Of a stretch of DNA of 23,645 nucleotides, positions 1-7,781 are shown in pieces (position 1 is the first letter of the stretch; each line of letters opens with the position of its first letter). Made by a program: the position numbers and the translations under genes. The notes beneath the pieces were generated by a model. The model made no database searches and was not told the origin of the DNA. It saw only the letters and a list, made by a program, of their open reading frames with translations. Source of the stretch: Clostridia bacterium (GTDB lineage: Bacteria; Bacillota_A; Clostridia; Christensenellales; Borkfalkiaceae); assembly GCA_017621955.1 (NCBI GenBank), contig JAGASB010000080.1, forward strand, positions 1-23,645, in the 5' to 3' direction.

Positions 1-246
1 ACAACTTTCAAGTTCGGCAATTATGCCCTTTTCAAATTCTTGTTGGGTTTTGCCCTTTCTTTCAACCACTGCGCTTTCAATATAAGAATTACTTGCACGA
101 GTGAGTGCGTATGCGTTAGGGTTGCTTGAAATTACCTTTACGATTTTTCCGCTTGATAAATTTCCGTCTGCCGAAAAATCTATAAGCGCTTGCAAATTAG
201 TTCCGCCACCCGAAACCAATACTGCTACGTTTACTTGTTTTTCCAT
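1..246 (-). CDS. purN: Phosphoribosylglycinamide formyltransferase (PurN), 3' end cut by window
   Basis: The reverse strand from the ATG at 246 translates to an open frame that runs off the window edge, so only about the first 82 residues are present. The N-terminus contains VLVSGGGTNLQALID (about residues 9-23), the phosphate-binding glycine loop typical of PurN, followed by a Rossmann-like VISSNPNAYAL strand-turn. PurN transfers a formyl group from 10-formyl-THF to GAR, the third step of purine synthesis. It follows purM by 39 nt in the same direction, so it is very likely the next gene of the purE-purF-purM-purN operon under the ZTP riboswitch. Identification comes from the N-terminal motif and context; the catalytic Asn-His-Asp residues lie outside the window. 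Confidence 0.9.
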   Translation of the reverse strand, partial: MEKQVNVAVLVSGGGTNLQALIDFSADGNLSSGKIVKVISSNPNAYALTRASNSYIESAVVERKGKTQQEFEKGIIAELESC

Positions 247-285
247 TTACTCTTCCTTTTTTATTACTTACGCTAAATAGCTGTA

Positions 286-1323
286 TTAACAAATTTCAAT
301 CTTGTTGTCAGACTTAACGACTTCACCCATAACGTAAGCGTTTTCACCGCACGCACGAAGAATTTCTATCGCCTTATCCGCATCTTCTTTCTTAACCACA
401 ACACTCATACCAACGCCCATATTGAAAGTGTTGAACATATCACGTTCGCAAACGTTGCCAGTTCTAGCAAGCAAGTCGAATATAGGAAGAATTTTAACTG
501 ATTGTCTATCAATCTTTACGCCAAATCCGTCGGGAATACTTCTTGGAATGTTTTCGTAGAAGCCACCGCCCGTAATGTGCGATATTGCCCTAACGTTTAC
601 TTTCTTTTCCAAAAGTCCCATAATCGCTTTAACGTAAATTTTGGTTGGTGTTAAAAGCGTTTCGCCAAGGCTCTTTCCGCCAAGTGCTTCAAGCGGTGAT
701 TTAAGGTCTGCTTTTTCTACGTCAAACACCTTTCTTACAAGTGAGAAACCGTTGCTGTGAACACCCGACGACGGAATTGCAATAACAACGTCGCCCGCTT
801 GCATTTTTTTGTTGTCGAGAATTTTCTTCTTGTCAACTACACCAACGGCAAAACCTGCCAAGTCGTATTCGTCAACGGGATAAAACCCTGGCATTTCAGC
901 AGTTTCACCGCCGATTAAAGCACAGCCTGCTTGAACGCAACCTTCTGCAACGCCTTCAACGATTGAAGCAACACGTTCGGGCACGTTCTTCCCTACTGCG
1001 ATATAGTCTAAGAAAAATAACGGCTTTGCGCCACAACATATAACGTCGTTCACGCACATTGCAACACAGTCGATACCAACCGTGTTGTGTTTATCCATAA
1101 GGAACGCTAATTTAAGTTTTGTTCCTACGCCGTCAGTACCGCTAACTAAAACGGGGTTTTTAACTTTGCCAAGTGCAAAAAGTCCACCAAAACCGCCAAT
1201 GTCAGAACAAACGCCGTCGGTCATAGTTCTTTTGATATGACCTTTCATAAGTTCAACTGCTTTATATCCTGCGGTAATATCTACGCCCGCCGCCTTGTAA
1301 CTTTCACTGAAACTCTTTTCCAT
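286..1323 (-). CDS. purM: Phosphoribosylformylglycinamidine cyclo-ligase (AIR synthetase, PurM)
   Basis: This 345-aa protein has the normal family length. It closes FGAM to AIR with ATP, step five of purine synthesis, in the cytoplasm. Family signatures visible are the N-terminal [19 protein letters not shown] block, [13 protein letters not shown] (61-73, nucleotide/phosphate loop) and [11 protein letters not shown] (138-148). The start at 1323 is preceded by GGGAG. It lies 14 nt downstream of the purF stop, and purN begins 39 nt after it, consistent with one transcript. No truncation or odd residues were seen. Confidence 0.96.
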   Translation of the reverse strand: MEKSFSESYKAAGVDITAGYKAVELMKGHIKRTMTDGVCSDIGGFGGLFALGKVKNPVLVSGTDGVGTKLKLAFLMDKHNTVGIDCVAMCVNDVICCGAKPLFFLDYIAVGKNVPERVASIVEGVAEGCVQAGCALIGGETAEMPGFYPVDEYDLAGFAVGVVDKKKILDNKKMQAGDVVIAIPSSGVHSNGFSLVRKVFDVEKADLKSPLEALGGKSLGETLLTPTKIYVKAIMGLLEKKVNVRAISHITGGGFYENIPRSIPDGFGVKIDRQSVKILPIFDLLARTGNVCERDMFNTFNMGVGMSVVVKKEDADKAIEILRACGENAYVMGEVVKSDNKIEIC

Positions 1324-1337
1324 GATAATCTCCCTAA

Positions 1338-2780
1338 TTAATGTCTTTTGGTTTTTTCTTCAATATTTATTTTAGATTCGTATTTGTTAGGCTCTTGAAC
1401 GGGAATTTCGGTTGAATATTCACCGTTAAAGCACGCATAACAGAAACTGTTTTTCCCACCGTTAAGTGCGATTTTTTTCATATCTTCTAAGTCTAAGTAA
1501 TTCAAACTGTCAACACCTATCATTTCCCTTATTTCTTCTTTGGTGTGTTGGTTTGCAATTAGCATATCTTTATCGGGAACGTCCGTTCCGTAATAGCACG
1601 GGAACAAGAACGGTGGCGATGATACCATAAAATGAACTTCGGCTGCGCCCGCTTCTCTTAAAAGTTTAACAACCCTACCGCTAGTCGTACCCCTTACGAT
1701 AGAATCGTCTACCATTACTACACGCTTGCCCCTTACTACCGAAGATATAGGATTAAGTTTTTTTCTTACTTGGTCTTCCCTATCCTTTTGGTCGGGGAAT
1801 ATAAACGTTCTTCCAACGTATTTGTTTTTAAGAAATCCAAGTTCGTACGGTATGCCCGATTCCCTTGCGTAACCGATAGCAGCATCGTTACCAGAATCGG
1901 GTACGCTTATAACAACGTCAGCATCAACAGGATATTTTTTTGCAAGATACTTGCCCATTTCAACCCTTGCTTCGTGAACCGAATATCCGTCAACGATTGA
2001 ATCAGGTCTTGCGTTGTAAACAAATTCAAATATGCAAGAAGACATTTTTTCTTTTCCGCAATGCCCGTCAAGCGAACGCACGCCCATAGCGTCAATAACT
2101 ATAACTTCGCCTGGCTTAACGTCACGGATAATCTTTGCACCAACCGCATCAAGTGCGCAACTTTCAGATGCAACTATGTAAGACCCGTCCGCCGTTTTTC
2201 CGTAGCAAAGCGGTCTAAACCCGTGTGGGTCACGCGCGGCGATTAACTTTGTTGGCGACATAAGCACGATACAGTACGCACCTTTCAATTTATCCATTGC
2301 ATTGTAAAGCGCATGCTCTGTCGACGGTGCTTTAAGTCTTTCTTTTATAATTTCGTAAGCGATAACTTCGGTATCACCGGTAGAGTGGAATGTTGAACCT
2401 TGAAGTTCAAGTTCAGTTCTTAACTGTTGTTTGTTTATAAGGTTACCGTTAAAGGCAAGTGCCATACGCCCTTTAACGTGGTTTACCACTAACGGTTGAG
2501 CGTTGGCAATGTTTACCTGCCCTTTTGTCCCTGCAAAGACGTGCCCTACCGCAATTTTACCGCAGCCTAACGATTTAAGCGCTTCTTTGGTAAAAACGTC
2601 CCCAACAAGTCCTAAGTCTTTTTTTGCGGTAAAAACACCGCCGTCGTTGACGACGATTCCGCAAGCATCTTGCCCACGGTGTTGCAATGCGTAAAGCGCA
2701 TAATAAGTCATACTTGCAACGTTGCAAGTTTCAGAAGCGTAAACGCCGAAAACACCACATTCTTCGTGTATCTTGTTCAT
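1338..2780 (-). CDS. purF: Amidophosphoribosyltransferase (PurF)
   Basis: PurF makes phosphoribosylamine from PRPP and glutamine, the committed step of purine synthesis. I place the start at 2780 (MNKIHEEC), because CGGAGG sits just upstream; a longer frame to 2828 has no ribosome site. Cys8 would become the N-terminal nucleophile after loss of a 7-residue propeptide, as in the Bacillus-type enzyme. QHRGQ (33-37) belongs to the Ntn-hydrolase glutaminase domain. [15 protein letters not shown] (354-368) is the PRPP-binding loop. CYAC (447-450) fits the Fe-S cluster ligands of the Gram-positive form. Length (480 aa) is normal. It lies between purE and purM, all leftward. Confidence 0.96.
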   Translation of the reverse strand: MNKIHEECGVFGVYASETCNVASMTYYALYALQHRGQDACGIVVNDGGVFTAKKDLGLVGDVFTKEALKSLGCGKIAVGHVFAGTKGQVNIANAQPLVVNHVKGRMALAFNGNLINKQQLRTELELQGSTFHSTGDTEVIAYEIIKERLKAPSTEHALYNAMDKLKGAYCIVLMSPTKLIAARDPHGFRPLCYGKTADGSYIVASESCALDAVGAKIIRDVKPGEVIVIDAMGVRSLDGHCGKEKMSSCIFEFVYNARPDSIVDGYSVHEARVEMGKYLAKKYPVDADVVISVPDSGNDAAIGYARESGIPYELGFLKNKYVGRTFIFPDQKDREDQVRKKLNPISSVVRGKRVVMVDDSIVRGTTSGRVVKLLREAGAAEVHFMVSSPPFLFPCYYGTDVPDKDMLIANQHTKEEIREMIGVDSLNYLDLEDMKKIALNGGKNSFCYACFNGEYSTEIPVQEPNKYESKINIEEKTKRH

Positions 2781-2852
2781 AAAAATCCTCCGTAACGTAC
2801 ACGTTAAAACACGAAAAAGTGAAGACAAAAATCTTTCACTTTTTCAAAAAAT

Positions 2853-3344
2853 CTATTTATATCTTGCGTTAATTTCTTTATCTTTTTCTAAAATCTTTTC
2901 TTTCTTTTGGTCGCGTGCTTGTTGAAGTTTTAACGCTAAATCTTTATCTTCAACTGCAAGTATTTGTATTGCAAGAAGCGCTGCGTTTTCAGCACCGTCA
3001 ATAGCGACCGTTGCAACGGGAATACCTGCGGGCATCTGCACGGTGGATAAAAGTGCGTCCATACCTTCAAGCGCAGAAGCTTTTATGGGAATACCTATAA
3101 CGGGGAGCGTTGTGTTTGCTGCAATTGCACCTGCAAGGTGTGCCGCCTTTCCTGCACAAGCAATTATAACGCCTATTCCGTTATCTCTTGCCGAAGCGGT
3201 AAACTCTTTTGCTTCAACAGGCGTTCTGTGCGCTGAATAAACGTGCACTTCTGTTTGAACGCCGTAACTTTTAAGCGTTTCAATCGCCTTTTCAACGACT
3301 TTAAGGTCGCTGTCACTACCCATAACTACTGCTACTTTTTTCAT
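2853..3344 (-). CDS. purE: N5-carboxyaminoimidazole ribonucleotide mutase (PurE, class I)
   Basis: This 163-aa protein matches the size of class I PurE, which converts N5-CAIR to CAIR. GSDSD (9-13) and SAHRTP (37-42) form the active site that binds the ribotide. The alanine/glycine-rich stretch ACAGKAAHLAGAIAA and the PVIGIPI strand follow as expected. The start at 3344 has a TAGGAGA site. It is the first gene of the leftward pur operon and directly follows the ZTP riboswitch and terminator, so its expression should rise when ZTP/ZMP accumulates (folate or purine shortage). No purK is visible next to it. Confidence 0.96.
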   Translation of the reverse strand: MKKVAVVMGSDSDLKVVEKAIETLKSYGVQTEVHVYSAHRTPVEAKEFTASARDNGIGVIIACAGKAAHLAGAIAANTTLPVIGIPIKASALEGMDALLSTVQMPAGIPVATVAIDGAENAALLAIQILAVEDKDLALKLQQARDQKKEKILEKDKEINARYK

Positions 3345-3397
3345 AAATAAGGTCTCCTAATAAAATCTGAATTTTATAAAATATGCTGTATTTGAAA

Positions 3398-3427
3398 TAA
3401 AAAAGCAGTTTGAAAAAACCAAACTGC
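3398..3427 (-). terminator. Riboswitch-linked intrinsic terminator before purE
   Basis: On the reverse strand GCAGTTTG pairs with CAAACTGC (plus 3420-3427 and 3405-3412) around a U6 loop, followed by a U-rich run. Its 5' arm overlaps the last bases of the ZTP aptamer (CUGGGCAG), so ligand binding can compete with terminator formation. Confidence 0.85.
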
Positions 3428-3500
3428 CCAGACGGTCGACATATTAAATTGTTTTTCACTTCCTATGGGTTAGCCCCACTCACCGTCAGTTGCAAAAAAC
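3424..3500 (-). promoter_or_regulatory. ZTP (pfl) riboswitch aptamer in purE leader
   Basis: On the reverse strand the leader reads GACGGTGAGTGGGGCTAACC, then a GGAAGTG block, an A/U-rich linker and GACCGTCTGGGCAG. The GGAAGTG block and the late CCG(C/U)CUGGGCA motif are hallmarks of the pfl/ZTP riboswitch. GACGGT and ACCGTC (plus-strand 3482-3487 and 3431-3436) are complementary. The aptamer abuts an intrinsic terminator, the usual ON-switch layout in front of pur genes. Boundaries are approximate; the assignment rests on motif recognition and position before purE. Confidence 0.82.
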
Positions 3501-3522
3501 AGTTATTAATTCAAGTGAGTAT

Positions 3523-3552
3523 AGTATATCATTTACACGCGAAAATTGTCAA
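3523..3552 (-). promoter_or_regulatory. Promoter of the pur operon
   Basis: Reverse strand TTGACA (plus 3547-3552), 18-nt spacer, TATACT (plus 3523-3528). The predicted start lies about 20 nt before the ZTP aptamer. Confidence 0.75.
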
Positions 3553-3567
3553 ACGATTTTAACGCGC

Positions 3568-3593
3568 AAAAGAAAACTTTAACTATGTTAAAG
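3568..3593 (-). terminator. Terminator after trkH
   Basis: CTTTAAC/GTTAAAG stem (plus 3577-3593) with a 3-nt loop; on the reverse strand it is followed by TTTTCTTTT. It lies just beyond the trkH stop and upstream of the pur promoter. Confidence 0.65.
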
Positions 3594-3601
3594 GGATTTT
3601 T

Positions 3602-5041
3602 TTATCCGCGCTTCCACGTCCTTGGCGCAAATAAAATTAAAATGGGGAAAATTTCCAATCTACCAATTAACATAACCGCCGACAAAAGCACTTTTGAAAA
3701 AGGCGAATAAAAACTATAATTCATAATCGGACCTACTGCGTCAAACCCTGGTCCAACGTTACCTATACACGCCAGCGTTGCTGAAAAGTTAGAGAAAAGT
3801 CCGTTATAATCAAGACTCAATAATAACGTGCATACAACGGTTATAATAACCCACAAAATAAAATATGCTTTTACGTTTCTTTGAGTTTCCTCATCAACCG
3901 TTTCACCCTCAAACTTAGCAAAAGCGACTGACCTTGGATGTATAAGCCTTTTAAAATCGGTAGCGGTTGTCTTTGCAAGAATAGCCAGCCTTGCGACCTT
4001 TATGCCACCACCCGTAGAGCCCCCACACGAACCGATTATGGTAAGCACCATAAGGATAGACCGCGAAAATGCCGGCCACTTATCAAAATTAGCGCTTGAT
4101 AACCCCGTTGTAGAACTTATTGACGTTACTTGGAAAAACGCTTGTGAGAATGCGTCGCCCAAAGATACCGCCTGAGATAAAAGATTTAATGCAATAGCAA
4201 GGGTAGATAACACTACTATAATAAAATAAATGCGCACTTCTTCACACTTAAACGCTTTTTTAACGCTTCTAATTAGAATTAAATAGTAAAAGTTAAAATT
4301 TATCCCAAACAAAAACATAAACACTGCAAGCACCATTTGTGTATATAGAGAAAGACTTGCAGCACTATCGTTTTTATAACCGAAGCCACCAGTTCCAGCC
4401 GTAGAAAATGACAACAGTACACTATTGTAAAGGTCGTTTCCGCCCAAAACAAGCATAATTATTTGAACTATGGTCATCACCATATAAATCCCGTAAAGTA
4501 TTCTTGCAGTACGAGTAAGTTTACTTACAAGTTTACCTACTGTTGGACCTGGTGACTCCGCACGAAAAACGTGCATTATACCCGAGTTATAACCAGGAAT
4601 AAGCGCAAGCACAAACACTAACACGCCCATACCGCCAATCCAGTGTGTCAATAAACGCCAAAACATAATCGACTTTGAAAGCACTTCAACGTTGCTTAAA
4701 ATTGATGCACCCGTAGTGGTAAATCCTGATACGGTTTCAAAAATTGCGTCAATATAGTTAGGAATTTCACCACTTATAACGAAGGGCAATGCCCCGATAA
4801 GCGACATAAAAATCCAAACAAGCGCAACGGTTACAAACCCTTCTTTTGCGTACATTTGATTATCCTTACCCTTTAATAAAGAGAGCGGAAATCCTACCGC
4901 TAAAAGCACAAGGATAGGCACTAAAAACGCTATTAAATTGTTTTCGGCATAAATAATACCGACTAGCATAGGCAAAAGTAACAACAGCGCTTCAATAACA
5001 AGAGTTTTGCCTATTATGCTGAAAACCATTTTATAATTCAT
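3602..5041 (-). CDS. trkH: Trk/Ktr-type potassium uptake membrane subunit (TrkH family)
   Basis: This 479-aa multi-spanning membrane protein is the ion-conducting subunit of a Trk/Ktr K+ transporter. The four degenerate selectivity-filter loops are visible: FTTTGAS (107-113), STAGTGGFG (213-221), SSTTGLS (309-315) and GNVGPG (427-432). GGSTGGGIKVAR (about 340-351) is the cytoplasmic loop preceding the M3-M4 region. It starts one base after the trkA stop, with AAGTGA upstream, so the two are translated from one message. Whether it functions as TrkH or KtrB cannot be settled from sequence alone; the length and the doubled regulatory partner favour Trk. Confidence 0.93.
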   Translation of the reverse strand: MNYKMVFSIIGKTLVIEALLLLLPMLVGIIYAENNLIAFLVPILVLLAVGFPLSLLKGKDNQMYAKEGFVTVALVWIFMSLIGALPFVISGEIPNYIDAIFETVSGFTTTGASILSNVEVLSKSIMFWRLLTHWIGGMGVLVFVLALIPGYNSGIMHVFRAESPGPTVGKLVSKLTRTARILYGIYMVMTIVQIIMLVLGGNDLYNSVLLSFSTAGTGGFGYKNDSAASLSLYTQMVLAVFMFLFGINFNFYYLILIRSVKKAFKCEEVRIYFIIVVLSTLAIALNLLSQAVSLGDAFSQAFFQVTSISSTTGLSSANFDKWPAFSRSILMVLTIIGSCGGSTGGGIKVARLAILAKTTATDFKRLIHPRSVAFAKFEGETVDEETQRNVKAYFILWVIITVVCTLLLSLDYNGLFSNFSATLACIGNVGPGFDAVGPIMNYSFYSPFSKVLLSAVMLIGRLEIFPILILFAPRTWKRG

Positions 5042-5042
5042 A

Positions 5043-6395
5043 TCACTTTAAAATTTGAGAAAGTTGGGTAATGCTTTTTACTGCCGTTACCACTATTACT
5101 TTATCTCCCTTTATAAGTTTACTGTTTCCTTTTGGCGTAATAAATTCTTCACCACGGACTATTCCACCGATAAGAATATTCCTTTTAATCTGTAAATCTT
5201 TAAGTTCTTTATCTTGCCCCACAAAGTCTTCACCAACGGTAAATTCAATCGCTTCAACCTTGTTGTGAAGTTTATAAAGCGTGTTTATTCCCGACCCAGA
5301 ATCAGCCTGATGTGCACGGACAAAACGGATTATATGGTTAGCGATAGCCGTCCTTGGCGAAACAACCGTATCAAGCCCTAACTTTTTAACCATATCCATT
5401 ATAGAAAAGCGGTCTACTTTGGTTATTACCTTTCCCACGTTCTTGCTCTGCGCATATAGTGATATAATAACGTTTTCTTCATCCATACCCGTAAGCGTTA
5501 CGCACGCATCGCAGTTTTTAAGTGATTCTTCATCTAAAAGTTCGTGGTCTGCCCCATCGCCGTGTATTACCGTCGCTAAGGGTAGCATTTGCGCTAACTC
5601 TTCTGCACGCTCTTTACTGCTTTCCACAATCTTAACGTTGTTTCCCGATTCTATTAGTCCCTTTGAAAGATAATAAGCAATCTTACCACCGCCGATAATA
5701 AACACGTTTTTAGCACGGGGCTTAAACAATTTTATCTTTTTTGAAAAGGCATAAATTTCACTATCGGGCGCTATTATATGGATACTGTCCCCTTTTTTAA
5801 TGACAAAATCACCACGCGGTATGATAACTTCATCCCCACGGCTAACCATACCGATAAGAAGTTTACTATTGTACTCTTTTGCTACGTCAATAAGCGATTT
5901 ACCTACAAGCGGATTTCCTTCACCGATGTAGAACTCAACCATATTCGCTCTGCCACCGGCAAAGCTTTCAACTTTCTTAGAAGACGGGAATTTTAGAACC
6001 TGAGCAATTTCTGCCGCAGTAGTAAATTCAGGATTGAAAAAATAATCAAGTCCCAAATCTTCTTTCATATTCGCCATTTCCTTAAAGTACTCAGGGTCAC
6101 GAACACGCGCAATCGTGCGCTTTGCGCCAAGTTTTTTAGCAAGCACGCAAGAAAGAATATTAACTTCGTCCCTTGGCGTACAAGCAATAAAAAAGTCAGC
6201 ACTTTCAACACCGGCATCTAAAAGCACCCCACGTTCTAGACCACCACCGACTATACCTTTAACGTCATAACGGTTTACCACGTCGCTAAGTACAGGCGCA
6301 TTTAAATCCACAACGACTATATCGTGTTTTTCATTAAGAAAGTTTTCAACAAGCGTACTGCCGACTTTGCCGGCACCTACTATTAATAAGTTCAT
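5043..6395 (-). CDS. trkA: Trk potassium uptake regulatory subunit TrkA (two RCK domains)
   Basis: This 450-aa cytoplasmic protein has two tandem RCK units. The first Rossmann glycine loop is GAGKVGS (7-13) with Asp30 ending strand 2 (VVVD); the second is GGGKIA (235-240). Each is followed by a TrkA-C type domain (about 145-215 and 365-450), recognisable by repeated VGKSLIDV and KGDSIHIIAP-type segments. It gates TrkH in response to nucleotides. I chose the start at 6395 (MNLLIVGAGK) because AAGG lies just upstream and the protein begins at the first strand; the 21-nt longer frame lacks a ribosome site. It is first in the trkA-trkH operon. Confidence 0.93.
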   Translation of the reverse strand: MNLLIVGAGKVGSTLVENFLNEKHDIVVVDLNAPVLSDVVNRYDVKGIVGGGLERGVLLDAGVESADFFIACTPRDEVNILSCVLAKKLGAKRTIARVRDPEYFKEMANMKEDLGLDYFFNPEFTTAAEIAQVLKFPSSKKVESFAGGRANMVEFYIGEGNPLVGKSLIDVAKEYNSKLLIGMVSRGDEVIIPRGDFVIKKGDSIHIIAPDSEIYAFSKKIKLFKPRAKNVFIIGGGKIAYYLSKGLIESGNNVKIVESSKERAEELAQMLPLATVIHGDGADHELLDEESLKNCDACVTLTGMDEENVIISLYAQSKNVGKVITKVDRFSIMDMVKKLGLDTVVSPRTAIANHIIRFVRAHQADSGSGINTLYKLHNKVEAIEFTVGEDFVGQDKELKDLQIKRNILIGGIVRGEEFITPKGNSKLIKGDKVIVVTAVKSITQLSQILK

Positions 6396-6461
6396 ATAAC
6401 CTACCTTATAAAGCATCTTTTTGCGCTCATCATCGCAAAATTTAAAATCTACTTCATTATG

Positions 6462-6490
6462 ATTATACCAAATATAATATTAAAAAACAA
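6462..6490 (-). promoter_or_regulatory. Promoter of trkA-trkH
   Basis: Reverse strand TTGTTT (plus 6485-6490), 17-nt spacer, TATAAT (plus 6462-6467). The leader carries a small hairpin (TTTTGCG/CGCAAAA, about plus 6419-6440) of unknown meaning. Confidence 0.6.
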
Positions 6491-6518
6491 CTAATTTAAG
6501 TAAAAGGGTAAAAATTTA

Positions 6519-6545
6519 GTCCGCGCTTACAGTTTAAGCGCGGAC
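6519..6545 (-). terminator. Terminator after lipoprotein gene
   Basis: A perfect 10-bp GC-rich stem GTCCGCGCTT/AAGCGCGGAC (7-nt loop) lies 34 nt past the lipoprotein stop. On the reverse strand it is followed by TAAATTTTTA, a weak U-tract. Confidence 0.75.
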
Positions 6546-6579
6546 CATTGTCAGTCAATATTTAATTTATTTTATGTTT

Positions 6580-7608
6580 TTATTCACCGCCATACGATAA
6601 ACTTGCCTGCATTCTTCTAACTAAATTCGCAGGTTCAGTATCAAGCGCTAATAACAAACTTTCTTCATAACCGTCGTACGGAGCTTGAATTGAAGTCAAT
6701 GACGAAGAGTTAACCACTTTAACTTCTTGGTCAGAAATAGTCTTACTAAAACCACCTTCGTACATCGATTCAGTTTCTCCGTCTATGTTAACGATTAAGT
6801 CCCCACCAGCAACAATCCTATAAGTTGCTTTACCGTCTACATAGTCATAATCTCCCTCATTAGAAAAATCTACCGTAGACATATCCATACTCATAATATA
6901 AGCATTTCCGTCCTTACTGAAATTCATCATTGAAGACATTAACATAAGCATTCCCGAATCATCGTTCATAAAAACACCCCGATTGATAGTGTAAGAATTA
7001 AAACTATCTATAAGGTTATTTATAGCGGATTTATACGCTTCTTCATTATTATATTTATAGTAATTCTTGGTTTCAATAGCAGGCTCTTCGTCCTCTATTT
7101 CAGACGTGTACTTTCTAACAAAATATCCTTTGTCGGTTACAGCACCGTTTTCCCTACCATATTCATATACCGTCGTTTCTACCCCTTTAAACGCATTTTG
7201 GACTAACTTATTGTCTTCATCAACGTAATAATAGTTATCTTCGATTTCCGACTTGTCAGTGATTGTTACAAATAGCGTTCCGTCAATCTTCTTTGCAGAA
7301 AAAGTAATTTGTGCTTTTTCTTTAAGTGTGTTGGTAAACAATTCTTCGGTCAGTTGTGTATCGCCTTCGTTTTTATAGTAAGATAGAGTAGTTTCATATT
7401 TACGTTCATAATCTACTACAAACGTCGCGGTAGTGTCTGCAAAGTTGTCATACGAATCGTGGGTCTTATAGTAAGTAACGCCGACTTCTTTTAACCCGCC
7501 CATAAATTCTGCCGAACCTATGGACTGAGCGCCACACGCACTAAAAGTAAATGCGGTAATAATCGCAATACACGTTGCAATAATGGTTGTCAATAGTTTC
7601 TTTTTCAT
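6580..7608 (-). CDS. Predicted lipoprotein of unknown function
   Basis: The protein (342 aa from the second ATG at 7608, chosen because AAGGAGG is 7 nt away) begins with a lysine-rich, hydrophobic signal (MKKKLLTTIIATCIAI) ending in FSACG, a plausible lipobox with Cys near residue 25. It should therefore be exported and anchored to the outer face of the membrane. The mature part is rich in Tyr, Asp, Glu and Thr, without a motif I recognise; repeated YYKY/YYVD-type strands suggest a beta-sheet lipoprotein of the LolA/DUF type found in Clostridia. A strong promoter precedes it and a terminator follows, so it is a single-gene unit. Function is not assigned. Confidence 0.75.
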   Translation of the reverse strand: MKKKLLTTIIATCIAIITAFTFSACGAQSIGSAEFMGGLKEVGVTYYKTHDSYDNFADTTATFVVDYERKYETTLSYYKNEGDTQLTEELFTNTLKEKAQITFSAKKIDGTLFVTITDKSEIEDNYYYVDEDNKLVQNAFKGVETTVYEYGRENGAVTDKGYFVRKYTSEIEDEEPAIETKNYYKYNNEEAYKSAINNLIDSFNSYTINRGVFMNDDSGMLMLMSSMMNFSKDGNAYIMSMDMSTVDFSNEGDYDYVDGKATYRIVAGGDLIVNIDGETESMYEGGFSKTISDQEVKVVNSSSLTSIQAPYDGYEESLLLALDTEPANLVRRMQASLSYGGE

Positions 7609-7663
7609 CATAGTACCTCCTTAAAAATTAAGTCGAAAACTGTCGTTTCAACTTTTTTTGCAA

Positions 7664-7692
7664 ATTATAACACGGCTTTTTTATCTTGTCAA
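7664..7692 (-). promoter_or_regulatory. Promoter of lipoprotein gene
   Basis: Reverse strand TTGACA (plus 7687-7692), 17-nt spacer, TATAAT (plus 7664-7669); consensus sigma-A type. Confidence 0.85.
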
Positions 7693-7714
7693 TGCCTTTT
7701 TGAAAAATTTTTCC

Positions 7715-7750
7715 AAAAAAAAACCCGACAAAATTATTATATTCTGTCGG
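7715..7750 (-). terminator. Terminator after U32 gene
   Basis: On the reverse strand CCGACA pairs with TGTCGG (plus 7745-7750 and 7725-7730) around a 14-nt A/T loop, followed by G and nine T. It lies 32 nt past the U32 stop. Confidence 0.8.
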
Positions 7751-7781
7751 CTTAAATTTTGTATAGTGTTTTGAAAATAAT

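Noticed and set aside
1770..2246. Forward-strand ORFs opposite purF
   Set aside because: Shadows of the purF reading frame; no start signals.
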